Below are positions 12,046 through 21,478 of a DNA stretch of 64,000 nucleotides, in pieces. Made by a program: the position numbers and the translations under genes. Source of the DNA: Strigamia acuminata (Eukaryota; Arthropoda; Chilopoda; Geophilomorpha; Linotaeniidae); assembly GCA_949358305.1 (NCBI GenBank), contig OX442314.1, forward strand, positions 19,957,060 to 20,021,059. The letters are read 5' to 3'. How positions within the stretch are numbered: position 1 is the stretch's first letter; every line of letters begins with the position of its first letter. The notes beneath the pieces were generated by a model, which worked only from the letters and a program-made list of their open reading frames with translations, did not search any database and was not told the origin of the DNA.

Positions 12046-12561
12046 GTGCGTTGTGCAAATCTTTTTTTAAAGGCTTTTATTAAAGGCCTTTATTAAAGGC
12101 TTTTATTTAACTTGTATGTAATTTTGAAAAAAATGAATTAAAAATTGAATTATCAAATAAGAAAGTAGATTTTCTGGTGCTGTTTTTGGTCTACTTTTCA
12201 ATTAATATGATAAAATTGATATTAAAAGGAGTTAAAAGGGAGAAAATGCTGATTTACGGCGAAATGTAATCGAGCCGGAGCACCACCTGGCGGAACCCGT
12301 GTCCTGCTTTAATGGATGCCAAAATGTTTGCCCGAATTTTGATGATTTTGGTACTAAAAAAGGATTTAAAATTTCTGAAACCAGGCTAAACCTGGTTAAA
12401 ATAAAAATTCCTACCTACCCATATAGTTTGTTTTTTAATATTGATAACGTAACGGTAATTCGTTACTTTTTTTGGCCGTAACGAACGTTTAGTAAACGTT
12501 ACGTTACCGTTAAATTTGTCCAGGAAACGTTTTTGCTACAAAATGTAGCAAAAACGTTTTT
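12046..12561. other. Repeat-rich downstream region with short palindromes
   Basis: Starts with CTTTTTTTAAAGGCTTTTATTAAAGG repeats (the family at 4.67 and 9.15 kb). It also holds a perfect 16-nt inverted repeat with a 3-nt loop: AAACGTTTTTGCTACA at 12525-12540 and its complement at 12544-12559. No coding sequence is supported. Confidence 0.5.
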
Positions 12562-12877
12562 GGGGCCATCCATAAATTACGTAACGCTCCAAGGGGGGGA
12601 GAGGGTTTCAAATTTTGTTACGGGTCATTAGTAAGGGAGAGGGGGGGTTCGCAATAATGTTATGGTCCATGAAAAAAATTTTTTAATGTTTAAAAATTGA
12701 AAATATACGCGTTTTTGAGATTGACTTTTGAAATTTTTGGAGGGGGGAGTAATTTCAGTTTTATGACGAAATTAGGGGGTGGAGGTTTGGGAATTTGTTA
12801 CGGCCATGTTACGGAGGGGGGGGGGGAGGGGGTCTAAAATTGCCAAAATTTGCGTTACGTAATATATAGACGGCCCC
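12562..12877. mobile_element. Short inverted-repeat transposon (MITE)
   Basis: Left end GGGGCCATCCATAAATTACG..., right end ...TTACGTAATATATAGACGGCCCC. As inverted repeats the ends agree over about 25 nt with a few mismatches. The interior is G-run rich with no coding capacity. The neighbouring element at 12886 has inserted at its right tip. Confidence 0.6.
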
Positions 12878-12885
12878 TTTGTGTG

Positions 12886-13391
12886 GGGTGCCGTTCCAAC
12901 GGCGAATCGCCTAAGGGCAGGAAAGGGTTTTGCGTTTCCAATGGCGAATATAGATGTTAAATTTCGCCACATTATTTACCGCGACATGAATCTACCGCAA
13001 CAAGCCGTCCCAAAAAAATGGTTTTGCATAAAAAAAACCAGTAAGGTTAGGTTTGCCGGGGGGTCAAAGGGGGCGCAGCCCCCCCCCCCCCCTTCCTTGT
13101 TAGCCCTTCTTAGGAATTGGAAGAAGAAATACCCAATATACTAGTTCCAATGGCGAATTTCAACATACCAATATTCGCCTTTGGAAACGCAAAAAACATT
13201 TCCAATGGCGAATTTTACATTAAAAACAAATTTTCCACTTTCGCCCTTGGAAACAGGAAAATATGTTTCCAATGGTAAATGGCAGAAATGAAGCATTCCT
13301 GCACTCAAAAACCGTTTCCAATGGGGTCAAATTAGGTCAAAATAGGTTTCCAATGGCGAACTTAGGCGATTCGCCATTGGAACGGGTACCC
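12886..13391. mobile_element. Non-autonomous DNA transposon with 9-bp target duplication
   Basis: The 506-bp element is bracketed by the direct repeat CTTTGTGTG at 12877-12885 and 13392-13400. Terminal inverted repeats read GGGTGCCGTTCCAACGG and GGGTACCCGTTCCAATGG from each end and continue GCGAATCGCCTAAG. The subterminal 14-mer TTTCCAATGGCGAA and close variants recur about eight times in both orientations, as expected of transposase binding sites. A 9-bp duplication suits Mutator-type enzymes. The interior has no transposase. Confidence 0.75.
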
Positions 13392-13539
13392 CTTTGTGTG
13401 TAATCTGTACCGCATCTGGTGGATATCTGAACTAGCGGTAGAATAGGGCTGTCTTTTTGCAACTCATCCCAGCTCAAGATATGATCAAAGCCATGCTTCC
13501 ATGCAGGGAGCCAAGATGTCTGGGGCACATTTAAGCTTG

Positions 13540-13985
13540 TTAGCGGATCGGATTGGATGCGGATTCTGGCCAATTCGCATCCGATCCGAAAATATGCAGA
13601 TCGGAAAATGCAGATCCGATCCGATCCACATGCTGAGAATGGCGGATCCGATCCGATCCAATCCGCAATTAATCCGCGGATTGCGGATTATATGCGGATC
13701 ATAAGCATTTTTTTTTTTTTTTTTTGTTATTGTCAATAACAACGGAAAAATCAATTTAAATTTAATTTTTTAAAAGATTGCGGATCGCGCGGATTAGTCC
13801 GCGGATTGCCCAATCCGATCCGCGGATTACTGGCTCGGATTGGTCACCCGTCCGATCCGCAACCAGTCCGCAGACGGATCAGTATAAAAAATCCGCTTCC
13901 GATCCGCAGACGGATCAGTATAAAAAATCCGCTTCCGATCCGCGCGGATCGGATCCGCGGATTCGCGGTTCAGGCGGATCGGATT
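13540..13985. repeat. Dense GCGGATCCGATC-type repeat
   Basis: Two stretches (13540-13700 and 13775-13985) consist largely of permuted GGATC/ATCCGC units around a T run. They include a 36-bp direct duplication beginning AGACGGATCAGTATAAAAAA near 13870 and 13906. Open frames across it are low-complexity artefacts. It is probably the two halves of a transposable element built from short palindromic words. Confidence 0.6.
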
Positions 13986-14146
13986 AACAAGCTTAGGCAC
14001 ATTAATACACCCAAAATTCACTGACGACTCTTAATTAATGAAAAATTAATGAAAATAAACAGTTGATGAAAAATAACTTAAATAAATGTGATTGATTAAT
14101 CTCAATCGGATCGTCAGACCAGGCCCATTTAAAAATCAGAACGGGG

Positions 14147-14270
14147 CAGGGCCGTTTCGACCTATGAGGCGAAGAGGCGGCCGCCAGGTGGCCATGCCGT
14201 GGTAAGTAACTTTACCAAGGCATGGCCACCTGGCGGCCGCCTCTTCGCCTCATAGGTAGAAACGGCCCTG
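14147..14270. mobile_element. Foldback hAT-type MITE with perfect 8-bp TSD
   Basis: A 124-bp near-perfect palindrome begins CAGGGCCGTTTC and ends with the inverse GGCCCTG. It is flanked by GAACGGGG at 14139-14146 and again at 14271-14278. An 8-bp duplication and CAGGG ends are hallmarks of hAT elements. The arms (GAGGCGAAGAGGCGGCCGCC) also occur inside the copia LTR at about 27.22-27.29 kb, so this family has moved within this genome. Confidence 0.85.
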
Positions 14271-14750
14271 GAACGGGGCAAACAGGGCGAATGGACGAAT
14301 AGCGAGAGTGTGAGTGTTTGAGGTAGGAAATGAGAAACTTGCGACTGATTCGTTTGAAAATGTGTACAAAACTGCCTTTAATATTAATCCGAAAAAGAAA
14401 CAAACTATCCTAATTGGGTAATAGTAAACTGGCTGGCAACAATCAAAAGCGCTGAGGTGCAGGTAGTGGTCGCCGCTCAAGACAAGCTCGAGGTCGTATG
14501 ACCTCACAGAGAGTTTCGTTTAGAGCTACCGGCAGCTACCGCCCTCTGGTTTAGCAATCAATTAGTATCAAATATCACCAATAGGCAGAATCTACTACGC
14601 TATTCAACTAGCAAGTTTGATCATCACTTCGGATGATCAGTTTTTAAAAAGGAGATTTATAAAGGCAAAAAGTAAAACTGAGGCCTGTTATTTATAAAAA
14701 AAAATAACAGCCTACTCCATACACATAACTTAACATGATGCTTTTCTGTG

Positions 14751-15251
14751 TACCGTACCGCCGCGTTTCATAGCCGGGGTTCATTAAAGCGCCGGCCCCG
14801 TTTTAGCGCCGGGCAGTCATCGACCCAAAAATCTCTACGCGCCAGCCCCGTATAAACGCCGGGTTTCAAATTGGCGCCGGATAAATATGAAATTACCTAT
14901 GGATAACGTTCCGAAAGTCCCGCACACGTTATGTAGGTTACTATTTAGTATTTTCGGTCAGAAAAATATATAAAATGCCTTCACTGTTCAATTGCTTCAT
15001 TTCCTACAGTAAGACACCGTTATGGCTTCAATCAAATCTCTGTTTCTGACCATTTATTGGGAGTTCTAGGTCGTTATGTTGTAAGTTAAATGTAAAAATA
15101 AATAAATTAAAATTTCAAAAAAAATTTATTTTCCCGATAACTAATTTCGCACTTTTTATGTGGTTAAGCGCCGGGCCCGATTAAACGCCGGGTTTCTTAT
15201 TGCCGCCGGGTAGGTCGGCTGAAAAAAATTATTAAACGGGGCGGTACGGTA
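14751..15251. mobile_element. TIR element, TACCGTACCGCC family
   Basis: Left end TACCGTACCGCCGCGTTTC and right end AAACGGGGCGGTACGGTA are inverted repeats, consistent with TA target duplication and CCGTACCGCC termini. GCGCCGG/CGCCGGG words recur near both ends. The same terminus forms the palindrome in cyclase gene B at 44972-45024. No coding capacity. Confidence 0.65.
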
Positions 15252-17136
15252 TTTAACTTTTTTTGTCATTTATTTTTCGTGCACAAAACCTAAAGATCAA
15301 CATAAATCCGGCTCGTTAATCGTTTTATTCATTCAGAATAATGTTTTGATATTTTCTCGGCTCGAATGTATATTTTTAATGCCGGAATTGTTGTTTATTC
15401 TCGTTATTTGTTGTTCGTTCAATAGCTGAAAATCGTGTGCACGTGGGAAAAGAAATACTTTAGTTGAATCCAAGGTCAAGTAACTCAACGAATAAATCTA
15501 TAAATTTTTCCATTTTTTATTTTTTGTTGCTGTATTTCTTATACTTAAAATATGTTATGGAGTCCAGCAAGTGGCATGTATTCCTGACCTAGAACATGAT
15601 CTGAAATCCCTGCTCAGTTTTTGCTTAAAAATGTAAACAAAAATTAATTGAATGTACCTAAACCTAAATTAAGCAATTTTATGTAGTTCAGATTGTACAA
15701 TAATTGCAACTTTTCATGTGTACTTTGGTTGTTTCTTCAAGGAGGTGGGGAGGGGGGAATGGCCCAAAATCTTCCAAAATCTTGCTGAGAATCATCCGAA
15801 ATCTTGCTCAGAATCATCCAAAATCTTGGTCAGAAACGAACAACATTTTTTCCAAAAACATCTAAAATCTGGTCCAAAATCCTATTAAGTTAAAAAAAAA
15901 AAAAGAAAAAAAGTTCCTTGGAATAAATTATCAAAAAACAACAAATCTATCAAATACATCTCTCTGTAGAGCGAACAACACAAAACACAGATAATTTAGA
16001 TTTTAGATTAAGTTGAGAAGTAACACTTCTACCGTGTGGTTTTAAGCACACACTTTTTTAAAATAAAATCTGTGATTTAAAAAAAAAATTGGTAATTTTT
16101 TTTAAAAATCAAGGGGATTTTTTTTTAAAAACAAGGGATTTTTTTTAAAAAAAATCGTCGACTTGCACTAAAAAACGGAAGATTTTTTTCAAAAATAGCC
16201 TGGCCCAAATAAGCGCCTGGGGTGTCTGGAGGGAGTAACAAAAAACATTAAAAACCTAGTTTAGAAAAAAACTGTTGTTCATGATACGCAATTATGTTTT
16301 TTTATTTTATAGTTTAACACTTAATATTTTAGGTCAGAAATATTAGATTTTCTAATATTAATATAAATTATACTTTGAGTTCATATCTCTACTAGGTTAG
16401 GTGTATAGTCAATGTTTTAGATTTATTACATTTACATGTATAATTTTTTATGAAAACTTCTTGCTAATTTCCACATCAGGAAATAAATTATAAACATTTT
16501 TATTTGTGTAAAGAAAAATAGTTTTCTTTACTAACATCATAAGAAAAAAAAATAGATTTAAAAATTCCAAAAAAAGAGTTTTCAAAAAATTTCTTTGTTT
16601 ACCCACTACTTTTGAATATAATGTCAATTATTTTTTTCACTCTCTTTCGACAAATATCAAATTGCTTAAATTTCTTCATAAACATAAAATACTCAAAGAA
16701 TAAAATCATTTTCACACATTTTTGGAAAAAAAATTTCTGCTTTGGACAAAAAATAACCCGGGATGGGTGAGCAAGGGATTTTTGTTATGTTGGTACTACT
16801 AGGGTTAATAATTGTATTAAAACTAAGTTTTGTATCATGCCCTTTTAATTTTTTTTTATAATATTATATATAAAATTTAACAAATTAGAATTTTAATTAG
16901 AATTTTTAAATTTTATGAAGTGCAAATATAAGATTCGCAGGTGATTTATTAATGAGGTCATTACGTAAGGTAATTGGGTTATAGAATGGAAAGAAAAGAC
17001 TAATTAGTCTCTGATTCATCCAATACTCAATTAATTTAATAGTGCACCATTAAATTAAGCGCTCTTATTTGGAAACATCACAGAGTTTGCCTCAATAGTT
17101 TGCAGCACACCGCTCGATCATAACTTCATTTCAAGT
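15252..17136. other. AT-rich intergenic DNA
   Basis: No coding exon recognised. Around 15.76-15.88 kb is an imperfect roughly 24-bp tandem repeat of the type CCAAAATCTTGCTCAGAATC. The rest is A/T runs. Confidence 0.5.
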
Positions 17137-17824
17137 ATGGTAAGTAGGAAAATTTCGACAAAACTTAACTTACTGGTATGCTCACGGCATTTATTTTTGC
17201 TTTGTTATTTTCAGTTGGTATCAAAGTTCAGCCTATTTATGCTACTTTTAGCCGTTGCTAAATGCAGCGGTGACGATCATTTAGTACTTGAAAGCAGTCT
17301 ACGTGTTACTTTGCCTTCAGATTTGCTCAGTTTAGTAGATAACGTATTTGAAAAAACTTCAGTCAGTGCTCGTGTTGCAATCGAATCTTTTGAATCACGA
17401 TTTGCTATTGGTGTCCTAGTCAATGATAAAAAGAGTTTGAAGGGTTTTAGGAGTGCACTAACTCTGCTCCACCTGTCCCTTTCAGACAAGAATAGTATTA
17501 AATCAAAGGAGGCCTTGAGTGCTTTTGTATGTATTGACAAACAGCAATATGGTTGCTGAAAATAACAATTTTTCATTTGTTTTTCAGTTCACCAAAGTAT
17601 TGGGACACGTTAGTGACGTTGTATTTTACGGTCAAAAACTGCTCGTTGATTCGATGATAAAGGCCACTGTTAAAGCAGTAATCGAATCCATATTTTTAAA
17701 TCTTAAAACTTTAACTGAATCTATTAATACTGCTGTAACTTTTTCTTCCCACATTCCCACCTGCAAATGTGATGAGGGAGGAAATCTCTTCCTTAGCAGC
17801 ATACTTGGCAGCTTTCTTGGGTAG
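17137..17824 (+). CDS. Small secreted protein, three exons
   Basis: Exon 1 is just the ATG (17137-17139), followed directly by a GTAAGT donor. Exon 2 is 17215-17526 after a TTATTTTCAG acceptor. Exon 3 is 17588-17824 after TTTTTCAG, ending in TAG. Spliced length is 183 residues. It opens with MLVSKFSLFMLLLAVAKCSG, a good signal peptide. The mature chain is hydrophobic and helix-prone, with almost no cysteine except a C-terminal CKC motif (HIPTCKCDEGGN). I do not recognise the family. Reading straight through from the first ATG without splicing also gives an open frame of 140 codons, but it has no signal peptide at the N-terminus and is less likely. Confidence 0.65.
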
Positions 17825-17883
17825 AACACAAGAAACGTAAATTACAAGTTATGTAAAATTTAAATGTTAAATAAAATACATTA

Positions 17884-17971
17884 TAAAATTTAAGTGAAAA
17901 CTTTAAGTGAAGCAATTAATATTGCTGCAACTTCTTCAGAAATTTCCACCTGCAAATGTAGTAAGAAAAGC
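17884..17971 (+). pseudogene. Fragment of a second copy of the preceding gene's last exon
   Basis: The frame reads VKTLSEAINIAATSSEISTC then KCSKKS and a stop. It matches the end of exon 3 upstream (LKTLTESINTAVTFSSHIPT, then the CKC motif). Only the last quarter of that exon is present, with no signal peptide or upstream exon nearby, so it is a relic of a tandem duplication. Confidence 0.6.
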
Positions 17972-18779
17972 TAATAAACCCAATTGAGGTTTTATATTCG
18001 GCTAATTGCAAGATTTAAAAAAGAATGTTGTAAATTCCTGGAAAATAATTGCAAACAGGCAGCGCCGCAATGTAGAACGTCATGAAGGAGATGAAAGAAT
18101 GTTTAGTTTGTTTGTGTAGATGAGGGTGTGTGAGTTGTGAGTGTGACTTTGTTGTTGCCTGTATTTGCTGTGAGCATGGGTTTGAGCTATCAACAAACGG
18201 CTTGGCTGCGTGTGTTGCGTCGCATTGTTTGTTAGTGGTTTGTTTGTGTTTTTGTTCCCTACGTCATTCCCGTCCGATTGTTGCAGCCCATCTGTTTTGT
18301 CGCCTTGTGCGGGAGAAAGACGTCAAAATTTCAAATAATAAATAAAATTAACTATTCGCTAAGTTTTCTACGGTTACAATCTGAAAAATTACTTGCCTAA
18401 AACATAATATCTAATTATAATTATAATAATTATAATAAAACAACTTAGTTTGGCTTTACTGCATTTGTAAAGAGCGCTTCAGTGAACAGCTTTTGGCTTT
18501 TACCAGTAGTGTTTAAAACTACCACCAGATGGTTTAACCTTCTTTATTTTTCTTGTTTACATATTGTGCCCTCTATAAAATTAGTTGCGAACTAACAACA
18601 AACTAAATGGCGCTTTAACCAATCGACCTGAAAATTAACCCTAAACGCGTAATACCTTATACATTTTACCTCGCATTTTACCCTTATGCCTCCGAGGGTT
18701 ACGCATTCATTTATTTTACAGTCAATCCTACCGTAGGACTTGAATTATCAAATCTGTATGTTCAAATATGCTTCAAAAA
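17972..18779. other. Intergenic DNA without recognised features
   Basis: A 71-codon open frame near 18.13 kb is cysteine-rich by chance and has no splice or domain support. I see no gene. Confidence 0.4.
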
Positions 18780-20410
18780 TAATAACTTACCGGTACCACC
18801 AGCTGCTGGAGTTGGCTAAAAATAAATTCACTTGATCCCATGTTTTGAACAATTGTAACGTCTTCTGTAAATACGTCATCCTAATAAGGCATTTCACTCC
18901 AACTACACTGGCAACGCATGAACCTTGTTCCAATTCAAACATAAACCTTGGTAAAGTTCAGTAAACGATTCATATTGATGCGAATTTTAGGGCATGCCAC
19001 TGGAGTTCCCAAATACCCAAGTGTAGTGTTGTTGTTTATGTTATCATAATTGGCCGCCTGAGGGCGTGCTTGCATGTATGCGAGGTGTTGCGTAGGAGAG
19101 TATGAGCGAGATTAACTCACTCTATCAAGGCGTGCAAAAAAGTCAACATCGTTGGTGTAAAGTCTACTTGGATTTACAGCGTAATAACTTTGGACATTAT
19201 ACCAAGATTTTTCAATGTTCAATTCAATACAGGTGCAATAGTTTATTCTACACAAAATACCATTGATTGCTTGGGAATCCCTTTTTACTAATTGAGTGCA
19301 AGTTGCATTGATAAAGTCGCCATTGGTCACTGCCTTGATTGTGATCAATGGCTACTTTGAACTTGTGAAAACAGAACATGTGTCCAATGGCGACATTTGG
19401 TATAAACAAGGTCTAAAGGCGACTTTTTAGGGTGTCGCCCTTAGACCAGTCGCTGTTGGAAATATGTACCCAGCCAAATAATCCTTGTGTCATGACATAA
19501 TTGCCATGAATTGGGATAAATTGGTTTGTTTGCTATAAGACTTTCGGAAGACCATTTTCTCCTATAAAAAAAGCAAAGCATATACTTTTGTGAACACACA
19601 AAATTAAAAAATAACTTAGAAATTTCCATTTTTACAGAACCAAAGATTCTCACTGTAAAATTCTCTTGGCCATTTGATTCAAATTTGTAGGCGCAACAGC
19701 TACTTAAAATATATTGAAATTTGTAAAACTTATCTTGAAACAGTGGATGGAGTCGGATTTAACTAAAATGTTCAGAGTCGTAAAAAAAAGCATGTCCTTA
19801 AGGTGAATTTTTATTCTAGTACGGTATATAACAATACAATGGGACAAAATAACAAAACAACTTAGTTCCTTTGGGAGCCGTCAGTTTCCACAAAATTCAT
19901 TTGTCGAGAGGGGTTCGACATAGACGAAAAACATGTACGGGATTCCAAGATTGCACAGATTCCAATTACGAGAATCCTCGCGAATCTCGTGAAATCTCGC
20001 AAAATCTCGCAAAATCTTGAAATTCCAGACTTCAGATTCCAGCTGATTCCCAAGAAGAATCTTAGAAGGTGAACAGGATTCCACCCGTATGTCGGACTCC
20101 TCGATTTGTAGCCAGTTGCCAGTCTCACACTAGTATGACCATGACTCGGTACAATTCGGGTCATTGCCCTCTTCACACACTGTACACAAGTAAATGATGT
20201 AGGATATAAAATGTAATTTATTCTAAATTACCTACAGTATTATAAGCTTACCTACTAATTGGTATGATTTATTTAGCAAAAATTGGTCTGGGTTTCAACA
20301 AAGGATGGCCAGTGGTTAATAATTTTCCTTCTTGCATACACAAACATGCCACAATCGGTCTACTTATTCTTTCATCATATGATATACGGAATATATTCTG
20401 AAGAAAGTAA
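18780..20410 (-). pseudogene. Third receptor guanylyl cyclase copy (C), remnant
   Basis: Three pieces match genes A and B in order on the minus strand. At 20270-20400 is the second coding exon (ISRPIVACLC, where A has [10 protein letters not shown]). At 19466-19575 is the fourth (PIHGNYVMTQGLF, where A has [13 protein letters not shown]), shifted out of frame partway. At about 18830-18950 is part of the cyclase-domain exon (GSCVASVVGVK, where A has [11 protein letters not shown]), then frameshifts through the catalytic motif. The 30-odd exons between are missing, so most of the gene was deleted. The insert at about 19.05-19.46 kb carries GTCCAATGGCGAC words like the element at 12.9 kb. Confidence 0.75.
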
Positions 20411-21120
20411 TTTTTGAAAATTTCGAAAAACAAACTGCGATGGTACTGTATATTTGTCTGATTTATAAACTGTAATATAATTAGTTTTATTCAATTATTT
20501 GGTTTAGTTCTTTCTTCTGGCTGAATAAACATTTTTTAATAATGTAAAAGCCACCCAGGCGTTTAAAAAGACTTATTTTCGGCTTTTCATTTTCAACCAA
20601 GGTCGGAAAAGTACTGTGTGCAGAACTCTTTCGAACTTTTTTTCAGTTACACGTTATACTGGTGCTCGTTCAGAATGTAAGATCGCTGTGATTGTTATAC
20701 GGGTTTGTTCCAACCAACTATCGACACTACTATTCATTGTGGTGACAGTAATTCATTACCGAGTGATGCAACAATTCGAAAGAATAAACAAATCAAAACA
20801 AATATAAATTGTAAATTAATTCGTTTCACAACCACAGAATTGGCATATTTTGTTCTATGATGTAAACCTTTTCAGACCTCATTTCATCAAAGAGCAAACA
20901 GAGTAATTGCAAAATTGTGTTATTAAGATAATGAATTCGGAATAAAATTTGTATTCCCTGACAGAATTGAATTTAAAAACGAAATAAATCAAAACAAACA
21001 AATTTCAAATCAAAACAAATTTGTAATACAATTTATAAAAAAAAATTAATTTTTTCCAACCAACAAACAATAAACCAAGTCAGTAAACCTAAACTAAAAT
21101 AATTTTTACACAACAAATTT
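20411..21120. other. 5' flank of copy C / 3' flank of gene A
   Basis: Positions 20580-20960 resemble 39850-40300 (the 5' flank of gene A), including TTTTCGGCTTTTCATT and TGAATTCGGAAT blocks. The repeating unit therefore includes upstream DNA. No separate coding exon is seen. Confidence 0.55.
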
Positions 21121-21478
21121 CTATTTAACAGCATTCTCTTTCTTTTTAGGATCTAAATCTTCTTCCAGTGATTTGTAGGAGCGCTCTGTACTTAAATTGT
21201 CCATATCCTCTACAGGAGATCCATCGGAACGCCCTGAACTTAAATTGTCAAAATCTTCTTCTGGTAGCTCAGCTTCAACATCTGTTCTTGGCACTGAAAC
21301 TCTTGGTTCAGTTGAAATCTCTTCATCTTTTGTAAATAAATTACGTTCTTGATCTTGTAATTTCAATTCACTAAATAACGTGTCAATTGTTTTCGTTTGC
21401 GAAAATCGTGAATCAATATCTGGCGTTGCGATGGTTAAATCTTGTTTTCCAATCAAGAAATAAACATTAATATCACCT
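21121..21478 (-). other. Gene A: acidic C-terminal tail with short repeats
   Basis: The last exon starts [15 protein letters not shown] and ends ENAVK. Near the end the unit [16 protein letters not shown] occurs about twice ([16 protein letters not shown], then a degenerate [16 protein letters not shown]). Copy B has three better-preserved units. Serine-rich acidic repeats of this kind are plausible phosphorylation sites, which is inference only. Confidence 0.75.

Noticed and set aside
13557-14024. Several open frames in the GGATC-rich repeat
   Set aside because: Low-complexity peptides (RIRGS/SDPRI words) in overlapping frames on both strands; they follow the DNA repeat.
18130-18345. Cysteine-rich 71-codon open frame
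   Set aside because: No splice sites, no signal peptide of normal form, and no homologous copy; composition explains it.
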